A DNA stretch of 64,000 nt from Cryptomeria japonica (lineage: Eukaryota; Streptophyta; Pinopsida; Cupressales; Cupressaceae): NCBI RefSeq assembly GCF_030272615.1, contig NC_081409.1, positions 617,870,755-617,934,754 on the forward strand, given 5' to 3'. The notes under the pieces were generated by a model. The model was given only the letters and a program-made list of their open reading frames with translations. It was not told the origin of the DNA and did no database searches. The position numbers were made by a program, and so were the translations under genes. Below, one piece after another: positions 12,311 to 24,404 of the stretch. Numbering within the stretch: position 1 is the stretch's first letter; every line of letters begins with the position of its first letter.

Positions 12311-12502
12311 GGCTCTTAGGTGATGCCATTAAGGGGGAGTGTACATGACACAACCTAGTGGCTAAATCCTAGATGTAAGACCTAATAGGAATAAGACATT
12401 TTAGGCATTATATGCTCCAAATTCAAATAATGCTTGGCTTTAGGTGATGCCATTGAGGGGGAGTGTGCATGTCAATGACACCACCTAGTGGCTAAATCCT
12501 AG
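12311..12502 (+). repeat. Duplicated polypurine tract and LTR start
   Basis: Two close copies of the same segment occur at 12311-12372 and 12436-12502. Each reads TAGGTGATGCCATT, then A/G-rich AGGGGGAG, then TGTRCATG and ACCTAGTGGCTAAATCCTAG. AGGGGGAG followed by TG is the usual copia polypurine tract and LTR start. The doubling suggests a local duplication or two nested 3' ends. The downstream LTR end is not identified. Confidence 0.45.
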
Positions 12503-13006
12503 TTTTTAAAGCCTATGGGTAGGCATATGTTCTAATAGGCATGAAATGAGATCTATATAGACATTAGTAAGTCCTTTAAGCCTGCAGATAGGCATATGTA
12601 AGTCCTTTTTGTTTCAATACTGCAAGTAGGTATTAGTAAGTCCTTTAGGCACATTTGTGCTCAAGTCCTACGGGCATACTATAAATTCTTCTCCTTGTAA
12701 TTCTTCCACTTGTAAAAGCATTGTATTAAGTCTTACGGGCATTATGTAATGAACCTGGGGAGAGGCGAATTTGAGGAGACTGCAGATCCAATATAAGTTT
12801 TAAGACCTCATAGCATCATTTTTAAAACACCGGGATTATAAATTATGACAAGATGACTTTCATGTAGTTTGGAATGCATGATCTTCATGTTGGCATATAT
12901 TTGTGTCCTTGTTTATCATTGTCAAAGAAGACCTACGTTACTGGGGTGCTTCGTTTTATCTTTTATGGAAATTGACATGTGATCCCCTATTAACATTAAG
13001 GGGGAG
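12503..13006. other. Non-coding retrotransposon-derived sequence
   Basis: Repeated short phrases such as AGTCCTTTAAGC/AGTCCTTTTTG and TAGGCATATG/TAGGTATTAG look like LTR interior. The stretch ends in TTAAGGGGGAG (12998-13006), the polypurine tract of the LTR at 13007. No gene is visible. Confidence 0.4.
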
Positions 13007-13528
13007 TGTTAGAACATAATGTTATTAGGGGTCGCATCATGATAACATTTATAAATAATGTTCTAATATAAGGTAATAAAACCTTATATATTATATGCTT
13101 TATAAGCATATCCCATTTGAAATAATTATAATCTAATAAATGTTGGATTATGAATTATTTATGAATGGGGGTTATTGAGAAGGCGTGACTAGTGAAGCCA
13201 CCCTTCTTCCTATATTTAAGGAGGTTCTCTCTCATTTGAGAGTTGTGTGAATTTGGAGCTTTATGGTGAGTTGTATCACTATGCACACGAGGTATTATTG
13301 GCCATGTGGAAGTATTGGAGGAGTATCCCCAGGTTCCCGTCTATTTTATGATAGACTATCTTTGTAAGTATTTTAATTAAATGATGCTTTATGGGGTTTT
13401 TTACCTGAAAGGGTTTTCTCCATGTATATCTTCTATAATGAGTACTTTTGTGCATGTATGTTTCTCAGTTCATTTACTTTATGATCTTGTTGATAATGAT
13501 TAGTATCCTAAGATCCTAATTTCTAACA
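13007..13528 (+). repeat. Copia-type LTR (TGTTAGAA...TTTCTAACA)
   Basis: A 522-bp unit starts TGTTAGAACATAATG, directly after an AAGGGGGAG polypurine tract, and ends CCTAATTTCTAACA. The ends form an inverted repeat TGTTAGAA/TTTCTAACA. A TATA-like CTATATTTAAGG lies near 13211. The preceding polypurine tract makes it a 3' LTR; the internal region upstream is no longer recognisable as coding. Confidence 0.7.
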
Positions 13529-14238
13529 ATTGTCTTATTCATAAGACATCACAAGTTTCTAATCCATATAAGGCAGCGATCAGAGTAAAGAACAGTAATG
13601 CATTGTCAACAGCGATAATTAGTATGTAAACAATCAAGCGATCATGTTGTAAACAGCAATTAATGAATCCAGCGATTAAAACGTTGAAAGATCTTTAAGC
13701 AGTGATTAAGAAATGGATGAGGCAGCGATTGATCTTGAAAAGACATCATCAAGGATTGGTTTTGAAGAGGCCTGATTAAGAAAGGATATGACCCTTCTAA
13801 AGGGACAGCAACTTCCAAAGGTCGCCTTCCTTCAAAGGGACGTAAGGATATAAAACATAGAAGACTGCGTTGGAGAAGGGGGGAAGATCAAGCAATAAAA
13901 AGGCAAAATTGGTACCCATAGAAATGAGACCAGTTACTAGTCAGCAGCAAACAAGCATATAAATTGATCAGATCAGAAACTACTATATATTGCAGATCAT
14001 AGCAATCTTATCTCTTTTGGTATGCAATATCATGATGAATAGATAATCTATCAATATTTTATGTTGGCAAAGATGACTTATATTTATTCTCTATTTTATT
14101 AATTAATCATTTATATATTGCAATTTCCTATAAACCATCATGCAAGGTTAGGGAGAACCTCAATAAGGACAGCAGGTGCATCTTCCCCTTCTAATTAGCC
14201 CACCTCATACTGGATGGACAAAAGTTCCTACCACTTGG
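13529..14238. other. Non-coding, repeat-derived sequence
   Basis: The stretch contains recurring AGCGATTA/AGCGATC phrases (13575-13730) and CAGATCAGAAACTAC-like segments that resemble part of 43400-43620 in character. It looks like LTR or UTR debris. No ORF or RNA gene can be supported. Confidence 0.35.
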
Positions 14239-15085
14239 TGTTAAATTTAGGATCAGATTATAGCAGAAACAAAATTCACTGCAAATGAACAGTATAAATA
14301 CCAAGTTACCTTGGGAAAACCTTCCTTATGAAGGTGAAAAACCCAGCCACAAAATTCTCAGTTATATTTAATCAGGTCTGAATATGATTTACAAAGAATG
14401 GCTTCACTGCTTGAAGCTTTATGCACACAACAATATACCACACAAGGTAATATAATAATTGAACTGTAGAATTCAGTTATAAACTCAATCTGCTGAATGT
14501 ATGTTGGACCGAATTCTTCTTGCTGTAGGATGAATGCTCTTTAACTTGTCAGATTCAATGAACACGAACTGCAGAAGAATGAATCGGACTGCTGTAGAAG
14601 ATAACGTGATCTGCTAGGGAATACATGACATGCTTACTGATTATATCTTCAATTTGCCTCGAATGTATGATGAGGTTGAACTCGCTGTATACTTCCGATC
14701 TGAGTATATATCGTATATGTATCTAAAAACTCCAAGAGGGAGACGCATTATCAATATATATCAAATCCAATGTCTTTTCAATAGAAGACGTGTCTCTTCA
14801 TTACAATCTAAGTCGACTTCCAATAAAACATCATTGATTATACACAAACCGATTCATTAATAACTTAAACACAATCGGTTAATTTAATTTGATTGTCCAA
14901 TGTTTATCTAACAAACCCAATAAACAACTTCAATAATTAATCATCAAAACCTGATGATGCAATATATTCGATATCAATGCATAAGTAAATTGGTTTACCA
15001 AATATGTAAGGCCAATAGGCCATTCACATATTTGGTATCTACTAATCGGCCCTGAAGGATTACTTCTGACGCTACATCATCAACA
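14239..15085 (-). repeat. 3' LTR of a minus-strand copia element
   Basis: Read on the minus strand, the LTR starts TGTTGATGATGTAGCG at 15085, just after a purine-rich GCTAAGAGGGAG tract, and ends CCTAAATTTAACA at 14239. Length about 847 bp. It follows the copia RNase H remnant at 15464-15970 in the correct order for a 3' LTR. The ends were judged by eye and no second copy is present to confirm them. Confidence 0.6.
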
Positions 15086-15228
15086 CTCCCTCTTAGCTAG
15101 GGAGGAATCCTTCTTAATACAAATGAACACAACCACCATGGCTACTCCCAGAGGGTGAATACACACAAATGCTAAGTCATGGAGTCTCTCACATGACATC
15201 CACCATACTTACTCGTAGAGGGTGGAGC

Positions 15229-15410
15229 AAGGGCTGGAACCTCAAACTTCTCTCACAGACAAGAATGCACAACAAGGGCTGATACCTCAAACTTCTCTCA
15301 TAGAGAAGAATGCATAACAATGGCTGAAACCTCAAACTTCTCTCACAGAGAAGAATGCATAACAAGGGCTGAAACCTCAAACTTCTCTCACAGAGAAGAA
15401 TGCATAACAA
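15229..15410 (-). repeat. Four tandem 45-bp repeats
   Basis: Four consecutive 45-bp units each carry GGCTGRWACCTCAAACTTC, then TCTCWYAGASAAGAATGC and AYAACAA. They differ at only a few positions. They lie between the copia RNase H and its 3' LTR, in the 3' untranslated part. An open frame through them on the minus strand (15189-15410) is periodic only because the unit length is a multiple of three. Confidence 0.9.
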
Positions 15411-15463
15411 TACATATCAAGTAATCATTGATGCTGAGACTCCCTCTTAGCAAGGGCTTCATT

Positions 15464-15970
15464 CTACACAATTCCAAGATTGTCTCGAAAATGCACAAAT
15501 TTCACTTTCGCAAGAGGCTTGGTGAAAATGTCAGTTGTTTGTTCCTCAATACAAATGTATCTCAACTGAACAACATTCCTCTGTACCATATCTTTGATAT
15601 AGTGGTACTGAATCTCAACATGCTTTGTTCTATCATGGAATACTGGATTGACAGAAAGCTTCACACAACTTTGGTTATCACAATGAATGGTAGTAGGCTC
15701 CGATGATTGTCCAAACAATCCCGCAAGGAGCTTACGAAGCCACATTGCTTTGCGAGTTGCCACACATGCTACAATCTATTCTGCCTCTGCAGTGCTTAGA
15801 GCTACTAAAGACTGCTTCCTGCTATACCAGGAAATCATAGCAGATCCCAAGCTAAAACAACAACTAGAGGTGGTCTTCCGATCAGTAACACTCCTTGCCC
15901 AATCGAGTTGATAAAGGGGACCCAAACACATCACAACACATCCTTCTAAAACGATTCTAATGAATTGCAC
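15464..15970 (-). pseudogene. Ty1/copia RNase H remnant
   Basis: Two minus-strand segments in different frames cover the copia RNase H. The first, 15970-15776, has DWARSVTDRKTTSSCCFSL, SWYSRKQSLVALSTAEAE. The second, 15763-15464, has AMWLRKLLAGL, TIHCDNQSCVKLSVNPVFH, TKHVEIQYHYIKDMV, EEQTTDIFTKPL. A frameshift lies between them. DRKTTSG, STAEAE and CDNQS are standard copia motifs. Reverse transcriptase and everything upstream is missing. Confidence 0.9.
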
Positions 15971-16513
15971 ACACTAACATGTCCTCCTAAGGTAGCATCA
16001 AACGAAATGCATAAATGATCAATAAAGCATGCCAACTAGTCAGCCCCAAAACATCGTCCAATGCTAAATACACAATGCGGATCAACACATGCCATGATAA
16101 GACCCATATCAATATCCAAACTCAACCTCTAATGCATATCTGGACCAAAGAGCATGATCCAAAAAAGATAAACCAATTGGGTCGGCTTGAAGCCAACACA
16201 ACTAAGCATGCCAAACACACAACAATATAACTTCTCTTGCCAATCAAACTAGCACTAGAAAACTGAACTAGAACTCTGTATGAACCAAATGAACATGTCC
16301 TCCAAGCCGCAACTCTTGAATCCACGTATCCAAGAACTGTCAAGCATTATCTGGACCAGTTTTGACAGACTATTTCATTGTTAGAAACAACAACAATCAA
16401 CTCTACCATTTGAGCAATAGAGGACTTGAAAACATGATAGTGCAATATATACAGATCATAAATATTATGTTGAGAACTGCAAGCCATAATCTTCACAAAC
16501 CGGAGGAATGCAA
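15971..16513. other. Degenerate sequence between the copia remnant and A2
   Basis: There is no recognisable domain. The small open frames on both strands lack any family motif. It ends at the AGTAT target duplication of A2 (16514-16518). Confidence 0.4.
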
Positions 16514-16789
16514 AGTATTGTTGGTTGAAAATTTTGTACACTTGGGGAAATATACAAAATTGTGGTTTCAACCACAGCACACGAGTAAAAACTCTCCTAA
16601 TTAAGGGAAGGCTCCCCCTATCTAACTACAACTTGGAAAATAAAATGGGATGGGACAGCAATCTTTTTTCTTTCTTCAAGAAAGACAATATCCTTTTCTC
16701 TTCACAGAAAAGGATAGCGATTGAATATGAACAACAGTAACTACTTTCAAGTGAAATGAGAGAAAGGAAATGAAGTTTCCTGAAAGCGC

Positions 16790-17250
16790 AAAGACTTCCG
16801 TCACTTCCTTCGGGACGGGACAACAATATCAAGCTCAAAGACTTGACTATTGGAAGTCCTATCTACCCTTTGCTATACTAAATTTTACAACGAATAAAAG
16901 ACAACAGCTCAAAGACTGGTATAATTTATTCTTTTAACACAAAGACAAGAACTAATACAAGCTCAAAGACTTGCTGCTATTTCTTATCAAACAATAATTT
17001 TCCTCAAGAATAGACGCAAGCTCAAAGACTTGCTGCTCCTTCTAGAGATTTTCCTATTTTAATTAATCTTCTCTACTTGCAGCTCAAAGACTTCAAATCA
17101 GATTGGACTAAGCTCCTTTAGAAACACTTTGCATAGAAGATATAAAAAGATTCAAACTCAAACATGTAGCTCAAAGACTCAAAACTTGAGTAATCCTTCT
17201 TTATTATTCTTCAAAAAACTTTCAATCCACATACATAAGCTCAAAGACTT
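16790..17250 (-). repeat. AGTCTTTGAGCT array of A2
   Basis: On the plus strand it reads AGCTCAAAGACT, near 16832, 16907, 16960, 17020, 17081, 17168 and 17238, plus a diverged AGCGCAAAGACT near 16785. Order and spacing match A1. Preservation in both copies shows the array was part of the ancestral element. Confidence 0.85.
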
Positions 17251-17317
17251 CTTGCTGTAAATTTGATAGAGTTTTTGCTTGCCTTCCAAAAGATAAAAAT
17301 TACAATAGACTCCTCCA

Positions 17318-17327
17318 GTATTTATAG
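17318..17327 (-). promoter_or_regulatory. TATA box near the 3' end of A2
   Basis: The minus strand reads TCTATAAATACT, 808 bp before the element's CAACA end, matching the A1 box (807 bp). It is the candidate U3/R promoter of an LTR-like unit. Confidence 0.5.
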
Positions 17328-17635
17328 AAGAGGAGCCTTGAGAAAAAGGTGGGAGGATCCTAACTAACTTGAGAGATTCTCTCAACCACCAAGATTCATT
17401 CAATAAATAACTGAGACTTCATTAACTAACTAAGAGTTACTCTAACTAACTAAGACTTATTCCAACTACAGTCCTAATCAGACACAACTTGTAGTTGCCT
17501 TACATGTAATTACAAAAGTGCAAGTAATGTGTAACTTGCATTTTACAAAAATTACTTTTACATGTAACTTGTCAAAACAAAATTACAACTAAAGATTACA
17601 AAAGAGGGAAAATTCAACTAAGTGTTGAAAAACAC

Positions 17636-20600
17636 TTAAGTTGCTTTTTGTGAAGACACGAATCCTTGAAATTTCCTGATGCTCGCTTGTAGTTCCTCGG
17701 GATTCGGTTCATGGGTGTTCTTAGCAACAACCATAGTCTTCACAATAGTGTCATGACAGCGGAGGAGCGCAGAATTGTCTTTATCTCGGATAGACTGGAT
17801 CTCATGCAAAAAGGCTTGGTGTTTCATCAATGCTTGAATTGAAGCTGTCGAGAATTGTTCGCTCCTCCATTCATTATGAATCCTCATCTGTAAATCAGCA
17901 AGAACCTCTTCTTCTAGAATCAACTCTCCATCCTGACTTACTATATTACAAGAGGTCCTTTCACAATGTGAGACAATACCTCGATAGACTTCATCCCGGA
18001 ATCTCCTTGCATCACTGATCTCCTCAATGAGGGATTTAAGAACAAGGGTCTTGTTTTCCATGAGTTCCTCAAATTCCAAGTACATGACCCTAGAAGAGAT
18101 GATGGCGTGATCGTGCAAAATACTCAGCTGTTGTTGGGGCATGGGACGCCAGATTGCCAGACTTTTCTCAACACTTTACAGATTCTTTTTGAAAGTGTTA
18201 GAAGTTTGATCCAGTTTCTCCTCAATGGTTTCCAACTTAGACATTATTTGAAAAATGTCTTTTGCCACTTGTACACATTGATCATGAAGCTGATCAACCC
18301 AAGAATCCAGTGCTTGCACTTTCTGAGCAGCCCTTTCCACTCCACGAATCAATTCTTGGGAACCAGAAGAACCTATGGAGTTACTCCCTTCAGCAGCAGG
18401 TTTTGTGATTTTATGAATGGCTGCCATGAGCTGTCGGTTTTCTTCTTCTAGCTTGTCTTTCTTCGCAAGAAGATCGTCACACCTTTGCACTAGTGAAGCA
18501 ACAGAAAACTGAGCATCATGTTTAATGACCTCATGTGTTTGCTTGCCCAATTCTACCCTTGTAACCTTATAATCAGCAGCTGACATTTCATTAAGTGGTT
18601 TATCTACAATAGGTTCCACAATTTCAGCTACTTTCATCTTGTTGCTATCAATAGTTACCCTAGAGATAGTCTTTGCCTTCTTAGCAACTTTGGATCTGGA
18701 CTGTTTGAGTTGCTGGTAGTCAAAGGCATCAGGTGAGATCTCTTGCTTCTTTCTTTTCGGGGTGAAAGAACTAAGCCATGGAGGCAAAGTCATCAACTCA
18801 CTTCCAGTAGTAGCCGTAGGCAAAGGAGAAGCAGTTTCTGTTTGAATTACCGTGGTCACCCTGGGAGGAATATCTGTTTGAATAGCGACCACGGTTTGCT
18901 CAGTTACCAATGGACATGAAGATTGCCTCATGAATTCTTCAAAACCAGAAGTGGAAGTATCGATTTCTGATAACTGAATGCAAGTGGGATTATCTTCAGG
19001 AACTTTCAACACACTTTCTCGTTGTTGATTAGGAGAAGGCTTGTATGCTGAAATGGGAACTGCATTCTGAGGAGACTCATCTATGAGCAAATCAGGAGGA
19101 GAAAGAGGCATCTCAATGGAAACTGGAGGAATGACCTCGCGAGGCGAGTCTAAAACTGGAGACCTGGGCGCATCGTCAGATTGTTACCCCTCTTCTGGAT
19201 TATCCAGATTGATCACCCGAACATGGAACCGTGATTTCTCCTTCCCACGAGTAGTCGTCTCCTCAGGAGGAAGCACTACTGCACGACTAACTCGTAACTT
19301 GATCCTTGTGCCTGAAGATGAAGCACCCTCCTTATTATCAATCTGAATCTCAGACTTCCGTCCAAGAGGCCCTATAGAATCATCTTCTTTACCAACCTTG
19401 ATTTTGATAAGTCTAACTGCATTACTTTTCAGCCATGCGTTAGTGTTGGCCAAGATAGGCAGAAATCTGTCAAGGATGGAGACGCACTCCTTGTGTGACC
19501 ATTGGATCAAAGGAAGTGGAGCTTCCTCAACCCTTTGTGAAATATATTTAGGATCAAGTATATGCCCGTCATCGATCATCCCTTGTGGGATATCCGCCAA
19601 GTTCAAGTCAACAATTTGCTCAACAGTGAGCCTGCAGTAATCCATCTTCAGAACTTTGGCTTCCGTGCGGAGATCTACCCAGATGTCTTCAATGCGATGA
19701 ACATGCACAAAGGATTTCTTGATCTTCTCCTTCATACCTCTATAATCAAAATCAGCTCTAGGTTTGAACCTCTTAAGCTTGATTTCCTGCAATTCAACCT
19801 CCATGGCCTTAGCCTTCACAGATGTGACAAGGGAGTATCGACCAATTTGGGTTTGTGCTAGAGATCCCCATTCCAACCTTGTGTCTAGCAGACTGAAAAG
19901 TATGAACAGCCATGATCTGTCTTCCCAACTCCATAAGAATTATCTTATCGGTTGGGTATCTTGGAAGCATGTATGGCTGTCCATCATAGCATCCAATCCT
20001 CATATAGGTGAAGGTGGGAAATTGCAGGAATAAACACCCATACTCAGACACCTTGACCCATGCCTCATCTGATACTCTTTTGTTTTTGAGATCCATGTCA
20101 AACTGACACATGAAATATCCGAAGAATGCATCTTGGACTCTTCTGAAATGTAGTCTGCTAGGTTTCAATGGCAACTGGTCAAAATATTCCCAAACTGGTA
20201 TAAGCGAGCGATCACCCTTGGTAGAAAGACCTGGAAAGTGTCTAAGTGACGCTGCTAAATATACCAAATAAGAATTCATGAAGAAGGTCATAGTGGTAGG
20301 AACTGCTGCAAGTTGTTCGCACAAAGCATTGCTGATGATTTCACCCCATGAAATGTGATGCGACTGCCATATGAACATAATGAATTGATACATCCATGGC
20401 TCAAAGACATTAGAGTGCTCAAGGCCCATCATCCTGCTGAGAAGAGTGATGGTGTCTCCTATCTCCCACTTGAAATCACAACGGTACAACTTTGCCCATC
20501 TTGAGAAGGATGGACGTGGCTCTTGGATCCACCTATTGATGTGTCGCTTACAATCTTTTTCCCTTTTCACATAATACTCTGCTGCACTTTCTTTGGTGAT

Positions 20601-20997
20601 TTCCATATAAACAGGTGCAGGAGGTATTTTGAAGACCTTCTCGATTGTATCCGCATCAAGACGAATTATAGCTTCACCATCATCATTTTTGATGACTCTT
20701 GACTCTTTGTCAAAATGATGGGCGCATGCAAGAACAAACTCAGGTTCTAGGGCAGCCACTGGGAAAGAAGATGCATGATTAATATGGCTGTCCAACAGCC
20801 GCTGCAAGTTGTTATCCTGTGGATCTTCTACCCTGTGAATGAATTCTGCCATATCAACGTGCCCTATTTCCGTGTCCCTGATGCGATCCTAAGGAGAAGA
20901 AACTTGGGAAGGTGCAACCTCATTCTGGTATTTGTCATATTTGTATTTCATTTTCTTTGGAGTTGGCAATGCCGGCAAATCTGACATTGATTGTGAA
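17636..20997 (-). pseudogene. Long ORF of A2: uncharacterised element protein
   Basis: This is collinear with the A1 protein: MSDLPALPTPKK at the start, CAHHFDKESRVIKNDDGEA, FEPWMYQFIMFIWQ, TFFMNSYLVYLAASL, LPRYPTDKIILMELGRQ, PPWLSSFTPKRKKQE, ADYKVTRVELGKQTHE and the coiled-coil C-terminus. Disruptions: TAG at 20889-20891 (TTG in A1); a 5-bp loss around 19850 that shifts the frame (A1 is intact there); TAA at 19184-19186 (CAG in A1); TAA at 18176-18178 (GAA in A1). Where A1 is broken (the A7 run and the TAG at 7527) A2 is intact. The two copies therefore confirm each other's ancestral frame. Function unknown. Confidence 0.85.
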
Positions 20998-21189
20998 CCT
21001 GGAATGTTGTGATGAAGACTTAAAAGAGTTAAGGCAACATCATAATCAGCTACAAATATCATTCTTCCTTCTTCAAATGAGTAAAACTTTGATCTTTGAA
21101 TTTCACGGTTTTGTGAGAGGAAGAAGGGATATATGTAGAAATGGGAAAATCTTGACTTTGACCAATTTCGGATCTTGGGAGAATTTTCG

Positions 21190-22960
21190 CAAGTATACAA
21201 GTTGGAAAGGACATACATGCAATCGGGGTTTTAAAACCCGAATACAAGTACACTTGTAAATTCGAAAATGGAGAAATGGACGAAAAATGGGATTTTGACT
21301 TGCGGGAAATGATGGAAATGGAAAGTACGGATATGGGGAACGTGAATGAATAGAAACGGGAATATCCGGGAAAGTCATTTTTATGAAAATGGGAAGAACT
21401 CTTCAACATGTAATCCGGTTTTTAAAACCCGAATTTGCAAGGGAGGGGTATTTCACACTTTTCAAGCTTGGAATTTTAACCAAAAATGATTAAATTCCTT
21501 AATTGTAGGGGAAGGACAAAAATTTCCAGCGAACTTGTAATCGAGATTAAAAATCCCGAATACAAGTTAAAAGGGAATTTTGAGAAGAACAATGCAATTC
21601 AACAATTGCATTTCAAGGGGAAGATTTCTTTCACGAAAACCAAATTTTTGGGGAAGAACAACACATGCCAAAAATGCAACTAATAACGAAAAATAAAGAA
21701 AACAAGAAAATAACAAAATGAAGAGAAGAAAGGAAGGAGAACATACCTTTCTTAAAAATGCAAAATGCTTCTCCAATAATGCAACAATTCTTGAAATGAA
21801 GAAGCAAAACCGGTGAAAAGGAGCAATCTGGAATATCAAACCCTTATCACGTTTTTTGTAAAAATGCCCCAAATATAGCAGCAATCTTAAACTTGGAGGA
21901 CCAAAATGCCAATGAGAGTGTGCACCCAAGCAAAATGCCTAAGGTAGAAGAAGAAATAATGACACCAAATGATTGAAAACGCTGCCAAAGGGAAAAAACG
22001 TGGCCAAAGGAAATGATGTGGCCACCATAATAAACTCCAACGGCATCATCAAATGGTGCGAAAAACCTCTCACCCTCCACGCCTTAGTAGGAAAGGGCAA
22101 AACGATTTAGGAGTGTGCAAATTTATGAAGTAAAAAGCGCCCAAAATGTGGGTTTAAAGAACCACGTTTTTGCTGATTTAGCTCCAAAAACCAATCAATA
22201 TAACCTCCATTTGGCATGAAAGATGTTGATGATTGCATGAAAATAGGGTAGAAGCAAAAACGCCTTCCTTCCCTAAAAAATCTCCACAAAAAATTGCTTT
22301 GAAATCTTCAACAAATCAATTTTGCATGAAAATCGGGTTTTGGGAGACACATGACAAGTTTGATTTGTCCAAAATGAAGCGAATCGGGTTTTAGAGAGAA
22401 AATAACAAGTTCGATTTTCACTTTTCCCACTTTCATGTCAAAATCGGGTCTTTTAAGACAAATAGCAAGTTTAATTTTTCACTTTTTCGCTCATCAAGCC
22501 AAAATCGGGTTTTTTTGGACAAATGACAAGTTTAAAATTGTCAAAAATGCACTTTCATGTCAAAATCGGGTTTTTTGGAGCAAACTGCAAGTTTAAAAAT
22601 ACTTGTAAAAGGGAAATAAAATCCCTACAACAAGTTAAAAACACTTGCACATATGTAATGGGGATTTAAAATCCCTATTACATGTGAAAACCATTAAAGT
22701 AGGGGTTTTTTGAACAAACTGCAAGTTTACTTGCAGTTGAGCCAAAAAATCCCTATTTTAACTAAAAATGACCAAAAAACAATAAAAAATGTAAAAACAA
22801 CAAAGGGGAAATTTAAAACAAATTACAAGTAACATATTTGAAATAAAAGTGCACATGTAATTGGTCAAAAATTCCCCTACAAAGACCAAAACAATGAATA
22901 TCATTAAAACTTGCAGTTTGAAGAAAATTCTCCACCTGCAGTCTGAGTTTTAAAACCCGA
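21190..22960 (-). repeat. Palindromic leader array of A2
   Basis: This is the counterpart of the A1 leader. Palindromes are visible at 21215-21250 (GGGGTTTTAAAACCCG core), 21535-21567 (CTTGTAATCGAGATT facing AATCCCGAATACAAG), 22617-22690 (two, built around GGGATTTAAAATCCC) and 22716-22738. Half-units AAATCGGGTTTT and ACAAGTTTAAAA recur between 22330 and 22600. Stems remain recognisable in both copies. Confidence 0.7.
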
Positions 22961-23168
22961 AATTGAAGGAAAGACATAGCAAACGAACCCAGAATTGGAC
23001 GAAATTTGAAACGTAGTTCGAGAATGGACTGAGGATCAAGCCAGTCTAAGGATTAGTCGAAATTCTGCCTCGGGAAGTGTGCCATAGAGTAAAAATTCCA
23101 ATTTTTTCATAAAAATTTCACTGTAGTGGTCCTTCATTTTTGGAAACAAAAATGAGGACAACAAGTAT

Positions 23169-23507
23169 TCTTCCATTGGGACATTTAATACTGATTCTTG
23201 CATATTGAAACTTCCACTACTGTAGCCTTCCGGAAACACCTCATTCTAACTCAACATCACTAGTAGACAACATATGAACATCTGAATACATATTTCCAGA
23301 CCATATGCAATATCCGCACAATTGAACAACTGAACATCTACTACAACTTCTGCACTCCTGCACACAACTGACTGTGACATCAATGACAAACACCGGACAC
23401 GTTTGACATCAATGACAACACAACTCAACATAACTCAAATTTCCAACATGGATACTCCACGCTCTTGGGGTTACATGTGGTGAATTTGGGGCACCCTAAC
23501 ATGCTTC
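23169..23507 (-). repeat. Probable copia LTR remnant
   Basis: On the minus strand this region contains TTGTCATTGATGTCAAAC and TTTGTCATTGATGTCACAG, phrases close to those in the copia LTR starting at 1435 (TTGTCATTGATGTCAAC). Ends cannot be placed. It ends at the CTCTC target duplication of element B3 (23508-23512). No gene is visible. Confidence 0.4.
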
Positions 23508-24254
23508 CTCTCTGTTGGTGTCTGTTTTATCATCTACCAAACATTAGAATAAGATACCCAAATGTATTCTATCCTCTCTTGAAAAATCACTATTGATTCC
23601 AAGGTCTATATGTGTGAACAAGCGACTTTAGTGGGATAGCTACTTGGGTAGTGTTTGCTGAAAATCTCAAGGGGGACTTACGTTAACAAATGTCTTTGAA
23701 GCCGTTGGACTTAGACGGATTTAGCAATTTTAGGCTCTCTCTATTTTTTTTAGATTTTCCGGGATTTAGACTTTCAAAAAATAGGGAAAAGGGGAATAGG
23801 GTTAAGAAGGCTGATCTAATCCTACGAACTCCGGAGATGGTATCAACTGGGTGCTCTCGGGAAAGCACACTTTGCTTCGCCACACTGAGGACAACTACAC
23901 AAAGCGGGTGCAATCTTCAAGGGGTTGTGCTTATGATTGAAATATTGGCATGCACAAAGGATAGGCTCAGACTAACTTTGCACAGTGAAATGGAAATCAT
24001 CCATTCACCAAAAGTATGAGCAAAGATACACTGTCAATGAACACTTATCAAATCCTTCATTCAATTCTAATAACATGAAAACAAATCTAAATTAATTTTA
24101 ACTAAAGTGTTGAGGAAATTGAAACCATGCTAATCATTCAAACAATAGAGATTACAAAGCCTTAAGAGAAAGCGCACATGCAATATATTATTTGAAAATG
24201 ACCTTCACGCAACAATATGTCAAAAACCTCACACTCTCCAAATGAGAGGAGGTA

Positions 24255-24346
24255 GCCTTATATTGTTTTTCAAAAATAAATGAACGACCGAGATCAAACA
24301 GTGATCAAGAGCCCTGATTGAAAGCTACAAACCCTAATTAGGGTTT
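24255..24346 (-). promoter_or_regulatory. Telo-box palindrome plus TATA box of B3
   Basis: AAACCCTAATTAGGGTTT (24329-24346) is a perfect palindrome made of two inverted telo-boxes. TATAAGGC follows on the minus strand at 24262, 67 bp downstream. B4 and B5 have the same pair at 65 bp. Telo-boxes (AAACCCTAA) are known cis-elements in plant promoters. The pair lies just after the ORF, so it probably serves element transcription in LTR fashion. Confidence 0.6.
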
Positions 24347-24404
24347 CCCAAAACTTTGTTAGTTTGAAAGAATGAGAAAGTGACATGTGGTACAACTGCT
24401 ATTG

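Larger units (their letters stand above)
16519..23163 (-). mobile_element. Element A2: second full copy of the A-type element, inverted relative to A1
   Basis: On the minus strand it starts TGTTGTCCTC at 23163 and ends TTCAACCAACA at 16519. AGTAT flanks it perfectly (16514-16518 and 23164-23168). All A1 landmarks are present in the same order: palindromic leader, long ORF (20997-17636), TATA box (17327-17318) and AGTCTTTGAGCT array. It lacks the 131-bp tandem duplication of A1. The separate target duplications show A1 and A2 are independent insertions rather than arms of one inverted repeat. Its ORF is disrupted by different mutations from those in A1, so both derive from an intact ancestor. 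Confidence 0.85.

Noticed and set aside
2931-23163. A1 and A2 as terminal inverted repeats of one 20-kb transposon
   Set aside because: Each copy has its own different 5-bp target duplication immediately at its ends, so they are two insertions.
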